Assembly (NCBI GenBank): GCA_015232395.1
Contig: JADFZT010000007.1
Location: forward strand, 1 to 64,000
Source: Magnetococcales bacterium
GTDB taxonomy: Bacteria > Pseudomonadota > Magnetococcia > Magnetococcales > JADFZT01
DNA: 64,000 nt
Reading direction: 5' to 3'
The notes beneath the pieces were generated by a model that saw only the letters and a program-made list of their open reading frames with translations, was not told the DNA's origin and made no database searches. A program made the translations under genes and the position numbers. Below, one piece after another: positions 9,899-20,617 of this stretch (positions are counted from its first letter, which is position 1; each line of letters begins with the position of its first letter).

Positions 9899-10410
9899 GA
9901 CCCAATCACCTTGTCGATTATCGTCAACACAATTCCCGCCCAAACCCCGGCAGCCAAATCATCGGCCATAATCCCAACCCCCCCGGGAAGATGCCGGTCC
10001 AACCACCCCACCGGCCAGGGTTTTACGATGTCAAAATAACGAAAAAGAATAAATCCAAGCCCAATCCACAACCAACCCACCGGCATAAACAGCGTGGTCA
10101 GCAACATCCCAGCGGCTTCATCCACCACCACCTCTTTGGGATCCTTGTGACCCAAAGCCCGGCTCGCCACCTCCGACGCCCAAAATCCCACCGCCGTCAC
10201 CAACAAAAACACCCCACCCACCACCCACACCCCCCCCTCCAGAGCCAACACACACAGAGGGAGCGTTGCCAGGGTGCCGAAAGTGCCCGGAGCCTTGGGT
10301 AACCGCCCGACCCCCCCCAGGGTCGCAATTCCCACGGCCAACCGGCTCAAGCCGTTGGCGGGTAACTGTTTGTCACCTATATCCATGTCGCCATTGTGGG
10401 GGCTCGCCAT
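9895..10410 (-). CDS. pgpA: Phosphatidylglycerophosphatase A
   Basis: This is a membrane lipid phosphatase that converts phosphatidylglycerol phosphate to phosphatidylglycerol. Family motifs visible are APGTFGTLATLPL near the N-terminus, KEVVVDEAAGM in the centre and RYFDIVKPWPVGWLD followed by GVGIMADDLAAG, with four hydrophobic segments. The length of about 171 aa is normal for PgpA. The start is placed at ATG 10410, seven bases after the livF stop; ATG 10386 (MDIGDK) is an equally plausible start, and neither has a strong ribosome site. The gene overlaps cinA by four bases. Confidence 0.88.
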   Translation of the reverse strand: MASPHNGDMDIGDKQLPANGLSRLAVGIATLGGVGRLPKAPGTFGTLATLPLCVLALEGGVWVVGGVFLLVTAVGFWASEVASRALGHKDPKEVVVDEAAGMLLTTLFMPVGWLWIGLGFILFRYFDIVKPWPVGWLDRHLPGGVGIMADDLAAGVWAGIVLTIIDKVIGS

Positions 10411-10417
10411 GGGAAAA

Positions 10418-11158
10418 TCAATGTCCCCCCAAATAGGCTTTGCGCACGTCGGCATTTTGCAACAATTCCAAACCACTACCCGCCATCCGCACCCGGCCAT
10501 TAACCAGCACATAGCCCCGGTCCGCCAGCCGCAAAGCCTGGTTGGCATTTTGCTCCACCAAAAAAATCGTCGTCCCCTCCCGGGCGATCTCCTTCAAGGT
10601 GGAAAAAATCTGCTTGATGATCATCGGTGCCAATCCCAAACTCGGCTCATCCAGCAGCAGCAAGCGAGGACGGCTCATCAAGGCGCGCCCCATGGCCAAC
10701 ATCTGCTGCTCCCCCCCGGATAGCGTCCCGGCCCGCTGCTCCCGGCGATCCAACAGCCTGGGGAAAAGCGTAAATATTTTTTCCAGCTCCTGGTGCCCCT
10801 GGGCCTCATCCATCCGCTCACCCGCCGCCACCAACCCCATCTCCAGATTTTCGGCAACACTCATCCCCGAAAAAACCCGCCGCCCCTCCGGCACCAGGGA
10901 CAATCCCATCCGGGCAATCCGATGCGTAGGCAACCCGGTGATATCCCGACCATCAAAGACAATCTTCCCCTCACCCGCCCGGGGATTGCCAAACAGCGTC
11001 ATCAACAGCGTGGTCTTGCCCGCGCCATTGGCCCCGATCAGGGTGACGATCTCCCCCGGATGGACCGTCAAAGAGACCCCGGAAAGCGCCGACACCGGCC
11101 CATAAGCGGCATCCACCCCCTCCAGTTCCAACAATGCCTCCCCGCCCGCCCCCATCAT
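10418..11158 (-). CDS. livF: Branched-chain amino-acid ABC ATPase LivF
   Basis: This is the second ATPase of a LIV-type (HAAT family) importer. Walker A is GANGAGKTT, the ABC signature is LSGGEQQM, and Walker B is LLLLDEPSLGLAP, followed by the switch histidine region (FLVEQNA). The length of 246 aa is normal. It overlaps livG by ATGA, so translation is coupled. It is the last transporter gene before pgpA. Confidence 0.95.
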   Translation of the reverse strand: MMGAGGEALLELEGVDAAYGPVSALSGVSLTVHPGEIVTLIGANGAGKTTLLMTLFGNPRAGEGKIVFDGRDITGLPTHRIARMGLSLVPEGRRVFSGMSVAENLEMGLVAAGERMDEAQGHQELEKIFTLFPRLLDRREQRAGTLSGGEQQMLAMGRALMSRPRLLLLDEPSLGLAPMIIKQIFSTLKEIAREGTTIFLVEQNANQALRLADRGYVLVNGRVRMAGSGLELLQNADVRKAYLGGH

Positions 11159-12027
11159 GCAGACTCCTCTTCAGAAACACCCAGATAGGCCTCCAACACC
11201 TTGGGGTCGTTTTGAATCTGCTCCGGCGCGCCCCGCGCAATCACCTCACCATGATCCAACACCACCACCCGGTCGGAAATATCCATCACCAACCCCATGT
11301 CGTGCTCAATCAACAATACCGTCACCTGATGCTCATCCCGCAGGGTGCGGATCAGGGCGGACAGCTCCAGGGTTTCGTTGGGGTTCAATCCGGCGGCGGG
11401 CTCATCCAGGCAGATCAAGCGGGGGCCGATACACATGGCCCGGGCGATCTCCAAACGGCGCTGGTGACCATAGGGCAACTCCCCGGCCAGGCGATTGAGA
11501 TCCCCCTCCAAACCAAACACCTTCAACCAAAAATGGCCCCGCTCCACCGCTTCGGCCTCCGCTTGGCGATAAGCAGCCGTACGCACCACGCCTGATATAA
11601 TGTTGCGGTTGATGCGTCGATGTTGGGCGACCAGGAGATTTTCCATCACCGTCATCTCCTTGAAAAGCCGCACATGCTGAAAAGTGCGCGCCACGCCCGC
11701 CCGAGCCACCCGGTGGGAGCCGCCGAACATTTTATAAAACAGCCGCCTGCCAAAACGGGATGGGTGGAGAAAATCACCCGGCGCAAAGGGCTCCCCCAGC
11801 ACCGCCACCAGATCCACCAAATCCCCCCCCTCCCGGTCTCCCAGGTGAATATCCCCAGAGGTGGCCTTGTAAAAACCGGTGATGCAGTTAAACACCGTGG
11901 TCTTACCCGCACCATTGGGGCCGATCAGGGCGGTGATGGAACCTTCCGCCACCTGGAACGACACCCCCAAGAGGGCTTGAATGCCACCAAAGCGCATGGA
12001 GAGCTGATCCACCGAAAGCAGCGTCAT
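11155..12027 (-). CDS. livG: Branched-chain amino-acid ABC ATPase LivG
   Basis: The ATPase has Walker A GPNGAGKTT, a signature in the form ELPYGHQRR (the Y-G-H-Q-R variant typical of LivG) and Walker B LICLDEPAAGLNP. The start MTLLSVDQ at 12027 is chosen because it overlaps the livM stop by ATGA. The 24 extra upstream codons of the longer open frame would run into livM. Its usual role is pairing with LivF to energise the LivHM permease. At 290 aa it is slightly longer than Escherichia coli LivG because of an insertion near residues 65-105. Confidence 0.95.
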   Translation of the reverse strand: MTLLSVDQLSMRFGGIQALLGVSFQVAEGSITALIGPNGAGKTTVFNCITGFYKATSGDIHLGDREGGDLVDLVAVLGEPFAPGDFLHPSRFGRRLFYKMFGGSHRVARAGVARTFQHVRLFKEMTVMENLLVAQHRRINRNIISGVVRTAAYRQAEAEAVERGHFWLKVFGLEGDLNRLAGELPYGHQRRLEIARAMCIGPRLICLDEPAAGLNPNETLELSALIRTLRDEHQVTVLLIEHDMGLVMDISDRVVVLDHGEVIARGAPEQIQNDPKVLEAYLGVSEEESA

Positions 12028-13315
12028 GCCCCCGCCTCCCCGGCCTGCTTTGCTGAAAAGGCCGAACGGCGGCTGGCCAAAAAGCCCCTGGGTCGCCACA
12101 CCATCATCACCACCATGGCGATACCGAACATCAGCCCCCGATAGTCGGAAAAATCACGCAGCAGCTCCGGCAGGATGGTCAGCACCAAGGCAGCGATGAT
12201 CACCCCCCGGGTGGAACCCATCCCCCCCAGCACCACAATCGCCAAGATCAAGGCGGACTCAAAAAAGGTGAAGGATGTGGGATTGACAAACCCCTGGGAA
12301 GCGGCAAAAAAGACCCCACCAATCCCCCCCACCATCGCCCCCATGGCAAAAGCCGACAGTTTCACCATCACATGGTTGATACCCAAAGAGCGGCAGGCGA
12401 TCTCATCCTCCCGCAACGCCTCCCAAGCTCGACCAATGGGCATTCGGCGCAAACGGGAGAGGAAAAAAATCATCCCCACCACCACAATGAACAAAACCAG
12501 ATAGATAAAGATGTAGCGATAGCCGGAGGAGTAGTCGATTTCGAAATATTGATGGAACGGCACCCCCCCTTCTTTGGCGCGGCGAGTAAATTCCAGACCG
12601 AAAAACGAAGGATAGGGTGCCCGGATACCGTTGGGGCCGCCGGTAAATTCCATCCAGTTGTTGAGCACCAGGCGAATGATTTCACCAAAGCCCAAGGTGA
12701 CGATGGCCAGATAATCCCCGTGCATCCTGAGCACCGGAAACCCCAACATCACCCCAAAGCAGGCGGCGGTAAAGGCCCCAAACGGCAGCGCCCCCCAAAA
12801 GCCCAACCCCAGATATTGATGGCCCAAGGCATAGCCGTAGGCTCCAACGGCATAAAAAGCCACGAAGCCCAGATCCAACAGCCCCGCCAGCCCCACGACG
12901 ATATTCAACCCCAAGCCCAAAAGCACATAGATCAGCGCCAGAGCGGCCACATTCAACCAATATTTGGAGAGGAAAAAGGGCAGGATCAAGGCAGCCACCA
13001 CCAATCCCACCAGCAGCCAAGGGTTACCCCCATCCACACGGGCCACCACCACCCCGGCATCCCGCTTGCCGAATATTTTTTTCAGAAAAGGCCCCGCCAA
13101 GCCATGATTCAAGGCCAGGGAGATAGCCAGCCTCCCGAAAAAGACCCCTGCCACCAACCAGCCGGTGCGCTGCCAGGCAAAGTCCAATCCGTAGCCATTC
13201 AATACCAAGCCGGTCATGGGGCCAAAAATCAACAGCGCCACCAACCCCACCCGCAGAGCATCGGTCAAGGCCGCTCCCATTCCGTTTTGTTTGGGCTGCG
13301 CCCCTCCCATTGTCA

Positions 13316-13319
<4 letters not shown>
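12024..13319 (-). CDS. livM: Branched-chain amino-acid ABC permease LivM
   Basis: This polytopic permease has about ten hydrophobic segments. The conserved core GLGLNIVVGLAGLLDLGFVAF and the cytoplasmic coupling-loop motif GRAWEALREDEIACRSLG contact the ATPases. The N-terminal 100 residues form an extra hydrophobic extension typical of long LivM forms. Translation starts at GTG 13319 (overlapping the livH stop) or ATG 13316 three bases later. It is part of the coupled livHMGF unit. Confidence 0.93.
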
Positions 13320-14239
<920 letters not shown>

Positions 14240-14322
14240 CGGGGTTCAGGTCACTCCAGCGATTTGGGATCCATTGGGGTTAACACCTCACCGATACGAT
14301 TGAAATATTCACTTTATCCCGC

Positions 14323-15447
14323 TTATTCCACCTCGGCATACTTGCCGGAAGAATCCCACTGATACATCACATAGTCGGAAACCTGCAGATCCCCCTTGGC
14401 ATCCCAGGCTTTTTTACCCATCACGGTATCGACGCTGTTTTGATGGAGCCAGCGGGCCAGCTTTTCGCCATCGTCGCTGCCCGTAGCGGCCATGGCGGCG
14501 GCGATGGCTTGGAGGGTGGCGTAGGAGTAGAGGGTGTAGCCTTCCGGCTCATAACCTGCCTTGCGGAAGCTGTTGACCGCAGCGGCTCCGGCTTCGATCT
14601 TGCGGGGATCCGCACCGAAGGTCATGTAGACCCCCTGGGCATACTTGGCGCCACCGGCGGCGATCAAAAAGTCTTCGGAAACGATGCCATCCCCAGAGAC
14701 AAAATGGACATTGAGACCCTGTTCCTTAATCTGGCGCACCAGGGGGCCTGCCTCGGAGTGCAGTCCACCAAAATAGACCGCATCGGCCTTCACCGACTTG
14801 AGCTTGGTCACCAGGGCGTTGAAATCCTTCTCCCCCCGGGTCAGCCCTTCGTAGAGGACTTCCTTTTGACCCAATTTTTTCAGGTGGGCCTTCATGGCAT
14901 CGGCCAGCCCCTGACCGTAGGTGTCTTTGTCGTGCAGCACCGCCACCCGCTTGGCGCCTAGTTTATTCACCATAAATTCAGCCCCGACGACCCCTTGCTG
15001 ATCGTCCCGGCCACAGGTACGAAAGATGGTCGGCAGGCCCCGTTCGGTGACCATGGGATTGGTGGAAGCGGGGGTGATGCCCAAAACGCCGGCATCGGCA
15101 TAAACCTCGGAGGCGGGCATGGTGGAGGAGGAGCAAAAATGGCCGACCACCGCAGAAACCTCGTCAAAATCCACCAGGCGGTTGGCCACAGCCAGGGCCT
15201 GTTTGGGTTCGCAGGCGTCATCCCCTTTGAAAAGCTTTATTTTTTTACCATTGATGCCACCCGTGGCGTTGATGTCTTTGGCGGCCTGTTCCGCACCCTG
15301 CCAGAGCTGCTCACCAAAGGCGGCATAAGCGCCGCTGAAGGGACCAGCCACGCCGATTTTTGCTTCGCCACCCGCTTGGGCCTCTCCTGCCAGGGTAAAA
15401 ACCAGCCCTAACATCCCAAGCCAAACCAAACCCCTCATCTTTTTCAT
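14323..15447 (-). CDS. livK: Periplasmic branched-chain amino-acid binding protein
   Basis: This is a class I periplasmic solute-binding protein (LivK/LivJ type), with signal peptide MKKMRGLVWLGMLGLVFTLAG... cleaved near AQAG. The mature start AKIGVAGPFSGAYAAFGEQ is typical of the family, and a Cys pair (DDACEP / GHFCSS) probably forms a disulfide. The ATG at 15447 is preceded by GAGGTG at a good distance and puts the signal peptide at the very N-terminus, so the 29 additional codons of the longer frame are rejected. It heads the liv operon and is expected to bind Leu/Ile/Val or related amino acids. Confidence 0.94.
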   Translation of the reverse strand: MKKMRGLVWLGMLGLVFTLAGEAQAGGEAKIGVAGPFSGAYAAFGEQLWQGAEQAAKDINATGGINGKKIKLFKGDDACEPKQALAVANRLVDFDEVSAVVGHFCSSSTMPASEVYADAGVLGITPASTNPMVTERGLPTIFRTCGRDDQQGVVGAEFMVNKLGAKRVAVLHDKDTYGQGLADAMKAHLKKLGQKEVLYEGLTRGEKDFNALVTKLKSVKADAVYFGGLHSEAGPLVRQIKEQGLNVHFVSGDGIVSEDFLIAAGGAKYAQGVYMTFGADPRKIEAGAAAVNSFRKAGYEPEGYTLYSYATLQAIAAAMAATGSDDGEKLARWLHQNSVDTVMGKKAWDAKGDLQVSDYVMYQWDSSGKYAEVE

Positions 15448-15719
15448 GATGCGCCACCTCGTTCTTTGGTCGATAAATGGTATCTGTCGCATACTACAAC
15501 AACCTCGCGCCAATGTCCCGCCACCGCGAAACACCCCCGACTCTCCCCATTTCTCCTTGCCAACCCCCTGGGTATTCGATTGAATGCCCCACGTCGATAT
15601 TGAGACTAAAGACTTTCCCGGCTCTGTTGATCAGGCCAATCAGCTGAGCGATTTAATCTTCGGCCTCTTCATTGATAAAGCAACCGACCAATCCATCCGC
15701 CATCTGATCGACCAGGCTT

Positions 15720-17063
15720 TTGACCACGCCCTCTACCCCCAAAGTTTACGCCCCCATCCCCAGCCACCCAGCGGGGCGTGGTCTGTACCTGGCCCTTATT
15801 TCCGGGAGCCTTTTGGCTCTGGGCAGTGGGTTATGGCTCTTCAGTCAGGGGGATCCTTCCCCGGGTGGCCGCCTTCAGGACTTTCCCCTCCTCCATGCCC
15901 GGCTTGCCTTGCTGCTTTTTTTGGGCTCACCCCTTCTTTGGCTTGCGGGTCGCTCCAAGGAGCAAAATGTCCAAAGCATCGATCCCCATCCTCTCCAAAG
16001 CAGCAGAGCGTTTCACCCTTTCCCCAGATCGATTGGCCTGCTCTGGCTGGGTTTTGGCCTCACCCTGAGTCATTTACCGTGGGTGACCGGGCTTGGGCAA
16101 TTGTTCTTGAGCCTGCCCTTTGTGCTGGCCATGTTTCCGCTGCTTCGAGCCTTTTTGGGAAAGAGGGGAGAGTCTACCCGTGGTCCAGAGGAGTCATTGA
16201 TATCCAAACAGGCTCCCAGGGTAAAAATCAGCTTCCAGCTGGCCGCCCTTTTCCCCCTGGCCGCCGCCCCCTGGCTCCCCCTGGACAATCCCCAAGTGGC
16301 TCTCTGGATCGTCTGGTGCGGCCATCTGACCTACATCATCCCACTGATTCTGGAGCAAATTTCATATACCCCCGGGGGACGAACCATGGGGGACGGCATG
16401 ACCAAAACCCTGGCAGCCCTGACCGCTTTAGCCTGGATTGTTTCCACCTGTGCCGTATTGACGGGGCTGAATCCGGAGCACCCCCTCTCCCTGAGCCACA
16501 CCCTGCCCCCTTGGCCCTGGTGGCGCTTGGCGGGCGTGCCATGGTTTTTGGCTTTGATCACCCTGGCTATGGGCAGCGGACTTTGGCGGATGGTCAAAAA
16601 ACAGGGATTGACCTCCTTGAGCCTCGCCATGCTGTTGGGGGTCGCCTGTGCCCGACTCGCCGCCCTCCTCCTCATCATCCGCCCACTCACGGGATTGGAA
16701 ACAGCACTCCACCTCCTCACCATGGGGGCGCTTACCATTGGAATTTGGCGGCTTTTACCAGGCATATACGGGGCCATCCTACCGCCCGCCCCAGGCAAAT
16801 CCCCTCAGGCTGTTGAGCCCATTCCAGAGAGTGAGAACCCTCTATCCTTCGGGAGCGACACAGGAGTGACCCATCAATTATCGGATCGGTTTTTACGCTG
16901 GCTGATCTGGGGATGGCTGGGTGTGGTGCTGCTGAAAACAGGAGGGAGCCTTGGCTGGCTGGAGAGCAGCCGGCATGCCTGGATCGCTCTTCTGGGGGGA
17001 GGCATCCTGCTGCTCTGGGCTGGGCGTATGGTCAGAGTGGGGATAAGCTTTAGAATGAGATGA
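15720..17063 (+). CDS. Polytopic membrane protein, possibly NnrS-like
   Basis: The 447-residue protein has about twelve hydrophobic segments and is divergent from livK. The segment ETALHLLTMGALTIGIWRL recalls the HxLTxGAxG motif of NnrS, a heme/copper membrane protein that relieves nitrosative stress, and the overall topology agrees. The similarity is weak by eye, and several histidines expected in NnrS are not obvious. If correct, it would link to the H-NOX cluster functionally, but that is speculative. A strong intrinsic terminator follows. The 272-base gap to livK should hold both promoters. Start ATG 15720. Confidence 0.6.
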   Translation: MTTPSTPKVYAPIPSHPAGRGLYLALISGSLLALGSGLWLFSQGDPSPGGRLQDFPLLHARLALLLFLGSPLLWLAGRSKEQNVQSIDPHPLQSSRAFHPFPRSIGLLWLGFGLTLSHLPWVTGLGQLFLSLPFVLAMFPLLRAFLGKRGESTRGPEESLISKQAPRVKISFQLAALFPLAAAPWLPLDNPQVALWIVWCGHLTYIIPLILEQISYTPGGRTMGDGMTKTLAALTALAWIVSTCAVLTGLNPEHPLSLSHTLPPWPWWRLAGVPWFLALITLAMGSGLWRMVKKQGLTSLSLAMLLGVACARLAALLLIIRPLTGLETALHLLTMGALTIGIWRLLPGIYGAILPPAPGKSPQAVEPIPESENPLSFGSDTGVTHQLSDRFLRWLIWGWLGVVLLKTGGSLGWLESSRHAWIALLGGGILLLWAGRMVRVGISFRMR

Positions 17064-17256
17064 AAGGTAACGAACAGGATAGAAAGAGATGAAAGGGGAT
17101 GAACCCGCTGGAACAAGGGTTTGTCGTGTTGTCAGGAAACAAAGACAAAGCAAAGACAAGGCTAAAGGCAAAACCGTGGGGGCAAGCCGCCACACCCCCG
17201 GGGGGTGTGAAACAAGTTCAAAATCAAAAGACAGGATCAAATTCAAAAACAGAACC

Positions 17257-17295
17257 TTGGGGGAAAGAATTCCCCCAAACCCCCATCTTTTTTTT
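17257..17295 (+). terminator. Intrinsic terminator
   Basis: A 9-bp hairpin (TTGGGGGAA, loop AGAA, TTCCCCCAA) is followed after ten bases by a run of nine T at 17288-17296. Orientation and position fit termination of the plus-strand membrane-protein gene. On the opposite strand no T run follows. Confidence 0.75.
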
Positions 17296-17309
17296 AATAG
17301 TAAAACCTG

Positions 17310-17483
17310 CTATTCCGCCGGAATCTGCCGCGCCTCATCCAGCAACATCACCGGAATCTCATCCCGAATGGGAAACGCCAAACGCTCAGGACGACAAATC
17401 AACTCCTTCGTCTCCAAATCCAACTCCAACCCACCCTTGCACTGGGGGCAAACCAAAATGTCCATCAGCTCCGAATCAATCAT
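17310..17483 (-). CDS. Trm112 / YcaR-family small protein
   Basis: A 57-residue protein whose N-terminus reads [19 protein letters not shown], followed by a Cys-containing [25 protein letters not shown] segment. This is the Trm112-like (UPF0434) pattern: an N-terminal CPxC half-site and the FPIRD(E/G)IPVML signature. In bacteria the role is not settled; eukaryotic Trm112 activates methyltransferases. It lies 12 bases after recO on the same strand, so is probably co-transcribed. The stop TAG is at 17310-17312. Confidence 0.9.
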   Translation of the reverse strand: MIDSELMDILVCPQCKGGLELDLETKELICRPERLAFPIRDEIPVMLLDEARQIPAE

Positions 17484-17495
17484 CAGCTCGTTCCC

Positions 17496-18251
17496 TTACG
17501 CCTCTTCCCCGTTCAGCCCCACAAAAGCCCGGCGAAACGAAGGATCACTCTTGAGAGCCTCACCCCCATGACGAGTGAGGCAGATGTTTTCCAGATGATA
17601 AAGCAAAGCCCCATCAGCCGGAGATAATAGATTGAAATCAGGGGGCCACGCCAGCTGTTCCATCGCGTTTTTCAAACCCTCACCCAAAGGCAAAAGCCGA
17701 TCAGCCCAAGGCTCACCACACCCGCGACACACCGCCCGACAACTCTTGGGGGAAAACCAGGCAAAATCCCCCTCACCCCCACACCCCGCACACCGATCCA
17801 ACTGCCAACCATACCCCAACTGCCTGAGCATCCGCCCCTGAAGCGCCACCGTCACCGTCAGTGGATCCCCCCCGGCATCCATCAAATCCAACCCCTCGGT
17901 CAGCTCCGCAAAAAAAACCGGCTGCGGCTCCCCCGGTGGACAGTGGCGATAAGCAATCTCCAACAACAGCTGTGCGGCAGCCAACCCCTTGGCATCGGTT
18001 TGAATATGATGCCGGGAAGTGTGAATCTCCACACCCGTCAAAGTCACCAACCCCCCGGAAGCGCGCCCCTGGCAGAGCACCTCCACCGTATGAAACCCCG
18101 CCAAAGCCGCCCGCTCCCCCCTGCGGCTCTTGCGCACCCCCTTGGCCAGAGCAGCCAAAAATCCCCGCTCCCGGGTCAAAAAATGGACCACCAGGGAAGT
18201 GTTCCGAAACGGAATCCGGCGCAACACCAAAGCCTCATCCCGAATCCGCAC
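17496..18251 (-). CDS. recO: DNA repair protein RecO
   Basis: This is the recombination mediator that helps load RecA with RecR in the RecFOR pathway. It has an N-terminal OB fold (residues about 1-80, DEALVLRRIPFRNTSLVVHFLT) and a C-terminal helical domain with a zinc-ribbon-like Cys cluster (CAGCGGEG ... CRAVCRGCGE). The 251-aa length is normal. The start is GTG at 18251 with a GAGGTGA ribosome site just upstream. It lies downstream of era in the conserved rnc-era-recO order. Confidence 0.95.
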   Translation of the reverse strand: MRIRDEALVLRRIPFRNTSLVVHFLTRERGFLAALAKGVRKSRRGERAALAGFHTVEVLCQGRASGGLVTLTGVEIHTSRHHIQTDAKGLAAAQLLLEIAYRHCPPGEPQPVFFAELTEGLDLMDAGGDPLTVTVALQGRMLRQLGYGWQLDRCAGCGGEGDFAWFSPKSCRAVCRGCGEPWADRLLPLGEGLKNAMEQLAWPPDFNLLSPADGALLYHLENICLTRHGGEALKSDPSFRRAFVGLNGEEA

Positions 18252-18339
18252 GTCACCTCACTCCAAACAATCCCACAGCCTCACCAAACAAACCCGCAGC
18301 CCCACTAACCACAGCCCCACGCCAAATCCACACCACGGC

Positions 18340-19287
18340 TCATTCCACCGAACCACTCCCCCCGCCCTTGCCATCCGGATAGCCCAGATCACCCAGCAGC
18401 TGGGGATTGGCATACCACTCTTTGCGCACCTTCACCCAAATCTCCAAAAACACCTTGGTGCCAAAAATCGTTTCCAACTCCAACCGGGCAGCCTGGCCGA
18501 CTTTTTTCAGCAACGCCCCCTTGTTACCAATCACAATCCCCTTTTGGGAATCCCGGCTCACCAAAACCACCGCCCCAATATCCAAAATAGGCGGGGCACC
18601 CGGCTTGCTCGCCTCCCGCTCCTCAAACCGCTCCACCCGCACCGCCAGAGAATAAGGCAGCTCCTGGTTGAGATTCATGAAAAGCTTTTCCCGGACAATT
18701 TCCCCGGCAAGGAATGATTCCGGCTGGTCGGTCAACTGACCTTCCGGAAAATAACGCGGACCCTCAGGCAAGGTTTGGCGGAGCACATCCACCAAGCGGG
18801 GAATGTTTTCACCCGTCAATGCAGAGACCGGCACCACCTCGGTCATGCCAATCCCGCGCTGGGAAAGCTCCGCAATGCGGGGAAGCAGGCTGGGCCGATC
18901 CACCAGATCCACCTTGTTGAGCGCCACCACCAAGGGAATATTTTCAGCCCTCGGCAGACGGGAAAGCACCTCCCAATCCGCCTCAAACGATTTTTTGGCC
19001 CCATCCATCACAAACAGAATCACCTCCACATCCTGGCAACTCTCCACAGCCACCTTCACCATGGAGCGGTTGAGCAGGTTGCGACCCGTGGCATGAATTC
19101 CCGGGGTATCCAGAAAAACCAGCTGCCCATCGGGGCGATTATGTACCCCCAAAATCCGGGTGCGGGTGGTCTGGGCCTTGTGGGTGACGATGGCGACCTT
19201 TTGACCCAAAATATGATTTAAAAGAGTGGACTTGCCCACATTGGGGCGACCGGCAATCGCGATAAATCCAGAGCGAAATTCTCCCAT
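18340..19287 (-). CDS. era: GTPase Era
   Basis: This is an essential GTPase for 16S rRNA maturation and 30S assembly. The GTPase domain has G1 GRPNVGKST, G3 DTPG, G4 NKVD and G5 SAL. The C-terminal KH domain is recognised by EIVREKLFMNLNQELPYS and the GNKGALLKKVGQAAR stretch that carries the GxxG loop. The 315-aa length is typical with a short Gly/Ser tail. It follows rnc by three bases. Confidence 0.97.
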   Translation of the reverse strand: MGEFRSGFIAIAGRPNVGKSTLLNHILGQKVAIVTHKAQTTRTRILGVHNRPDGQLVFLDTPGIHATGRNLLNRSMVKVAVESCQDVEVILFVMDGAKKSFEADWEVLSRLPRAENIPLVVALNKVDLVDRPSLLPRIAELSQRGIGMTEVVPVSALTGENIPRLVDVLRQTLPEGPRYFPEGQLTDQPESFLAGEIVREKLFMNLNQELPYSLAVRVERFEEREASKPGAPPILDIGAVVLVSRDSQKGIVIGNKGALLKKVGQAARLELETIFGTKVFLEIWVKVRKEWYANPQLLGDLGYPDGKGGGSGSVE

Positions 19288-19290
19288 CGT

Positions 19291-20148
19291 TCAGACCGCC
19301 TTCCGGGCATCATCCTGGAGGAGCAGCAACATCTCCCGAGCTGCTTCCTGTTCGGCGCGGCGTTTGGAAGAGCCGTTGCCCTCCCCCGACGGCAGAGGAA
19401 TTACATGACAACGTACGGAAAAAATTCGAGCGTGGGGAGGACCATCCACAGCAGTCACCTCATAGCTTGGCAAAGGTTCTCCCCGGGCTTGCAAGTGCTC
19501 CTGAAGGAGGGTTTTATAATCCTTCTCCTGGGCCTTTTCCAGCGCCTTCAGCCGGGGAGAAAAAAGTCGATCAACCACCTGGCGGGCTGCACCATAGCCG
19601 CCATCCAGAAAAATCGCCCCCAGGATCGCTTCCAACGCGCTGCCCAAGATCGATTTTTTTTCCCGGCCACCGCTCATCGCCTCGCCGCGGCCAAACAGAA
19701 TACGCTCTCCCAACCCCAACTCGGCACTCAACTCCCCCAGGGAGCGGGTGTTGACCAGAGAGGCCCGCCAGCCGGAAAGAAGCCCTTCAGCCGCCTTGGG
19801 AAAACGCTCATGGAGAAGCTCGGCGATGACAAGATCCAAAACCGAATCCCCAAGAAACTCCAATCGCTCGTTGTGCCAGGAGCCGCTTAAGCGATCTTTT
19901 TCGGGAGGGGGGGCAGAGCGATGGGTCAGGGCTTGACGCAGATAGTCGGGGTTTTGGAAGCGGTATTCCAGGCAGGTTTCAGGGGAGTCGGGATCCTCTC
20001 CCGGCAGGGTCAAGGCATCCATCTGATCCACCAACTCCAGGGGGGCCTCCACCCGGGATGCGCCCCCCGAGTGGGGAGAAGCAGAGTCAACATCCTGCAA
20101 TTCAGGGAGAATATCGGTCATCACCCTCCCGGAATCCGCATCGGTCAT
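19291..20148 (-). CDS. rnc: Ribonuclease III
   Basis: This double-strand-specific endoribonuclease processes rRNA and mRNAs. The catalytic domain carries the signature NERLEFLGDSVLDLVIAE and the second acidic site ESALGS-like SALEAILGAIFLDGG. A C-terminal dsRNA-binding domain (KTLLQEHLQARG ... KRRAEQEAAREMLLLL) follows. The N-terminus has about 50 extra residues not usual in RNase III; the start at 20148 overlaps the DUF4845 stop by ATGA, and ATG 20121 is an alternative. Confidence 0.96.
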   Translation of the reverse strand: MTDADSGRVMTDILPELQDVDSASPHSGGASRVEAPLELVDQMDALTLPGEDPDSPETCLEYRFQNPDYLRQALTHRSAPPPEKDRLSGSWHNERLEFLGDSVLDLVIAELLHERFPKAAEGLLSGWRASLVNTRSLGELSAELGLGERILFGRGEAMSGGREKKSILGSALEAILGAIFLDGGYGAARQVVDRLFSPRLKALEKAQEKDYKTLLQEHLQARGEPLPSYEVTAVDGPPHARIFSVRCHVIPLPSGEGNGSSKRRAEQEAAREMLLLLQDDARKAV

Positions 20149-20567
20149 TGAGGGGTCTCCACCTCGTACGTCCACTGCAACTCCTCATACTGCCCCATGG
20201 GAATCACAAAACCGGCGACATTGAAATGCATGTCTACCCGAAAATCGATATTCACCTTGTAGCCCTGGTTGCGACGGAGTTTTTTATAGACGAAAGTCCC
20301 CTCGTCGAGCTTCATCCGGGAGCGGTTGAGTTCATACTCGATCCGCTGCCGGACTTCCTTGTCGGTGAGGTCTGAATAGTCACCCGCCACCCGGTCGGCC
20401 AACTCCCGCAAAATGTGATATTCATACGCAGCGGGCACCAGGGTACCACCCACCATGACGATCCAGACGATCACCACGAGAATCACCAGGGTCTTGAGAC
20501 TGATCATCCCCGCCTGTGGATCCCGAATCCGATCCCATCTTCCCTTGGATGGCTGTTTACCCAGCAT
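20145..20567 (-). CDS. DUF4845 single-pass membrane protein
   Basis: A 140-residue protein with one N-terminal transmembrane helix (about residues 22-44, SLKTLVILVVIVWIVMVGG) and a small periplasmic domain. Size, topology and position between lepB and rnc match the DUF4845 family, found at this location in many Proteobacteria. Function is unknown; a role near signal peptidase is suggested only by synteny. It is translationally coupled to rnc. Confidence 0.85.
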   Translation of the reverse strand: MLGKQPSKGRWDRIRDPQAGMISLKTLVILVVIVWIVMVGGTLVPAAYEYHILRELADRVAGDYSDLTDKEVRQRIEYELNRSRMKLDEGTFVYKKLRRNQGYKVNIDFRVDMHFNVAGFVIPMGQYEELQWTYEVETPQ

Positions 20568-20617
20568 ATTTTTTTCCTCCGTTATCAGCGGCTCTCATCC
20601 ACCCGGCCCCACTGGCA

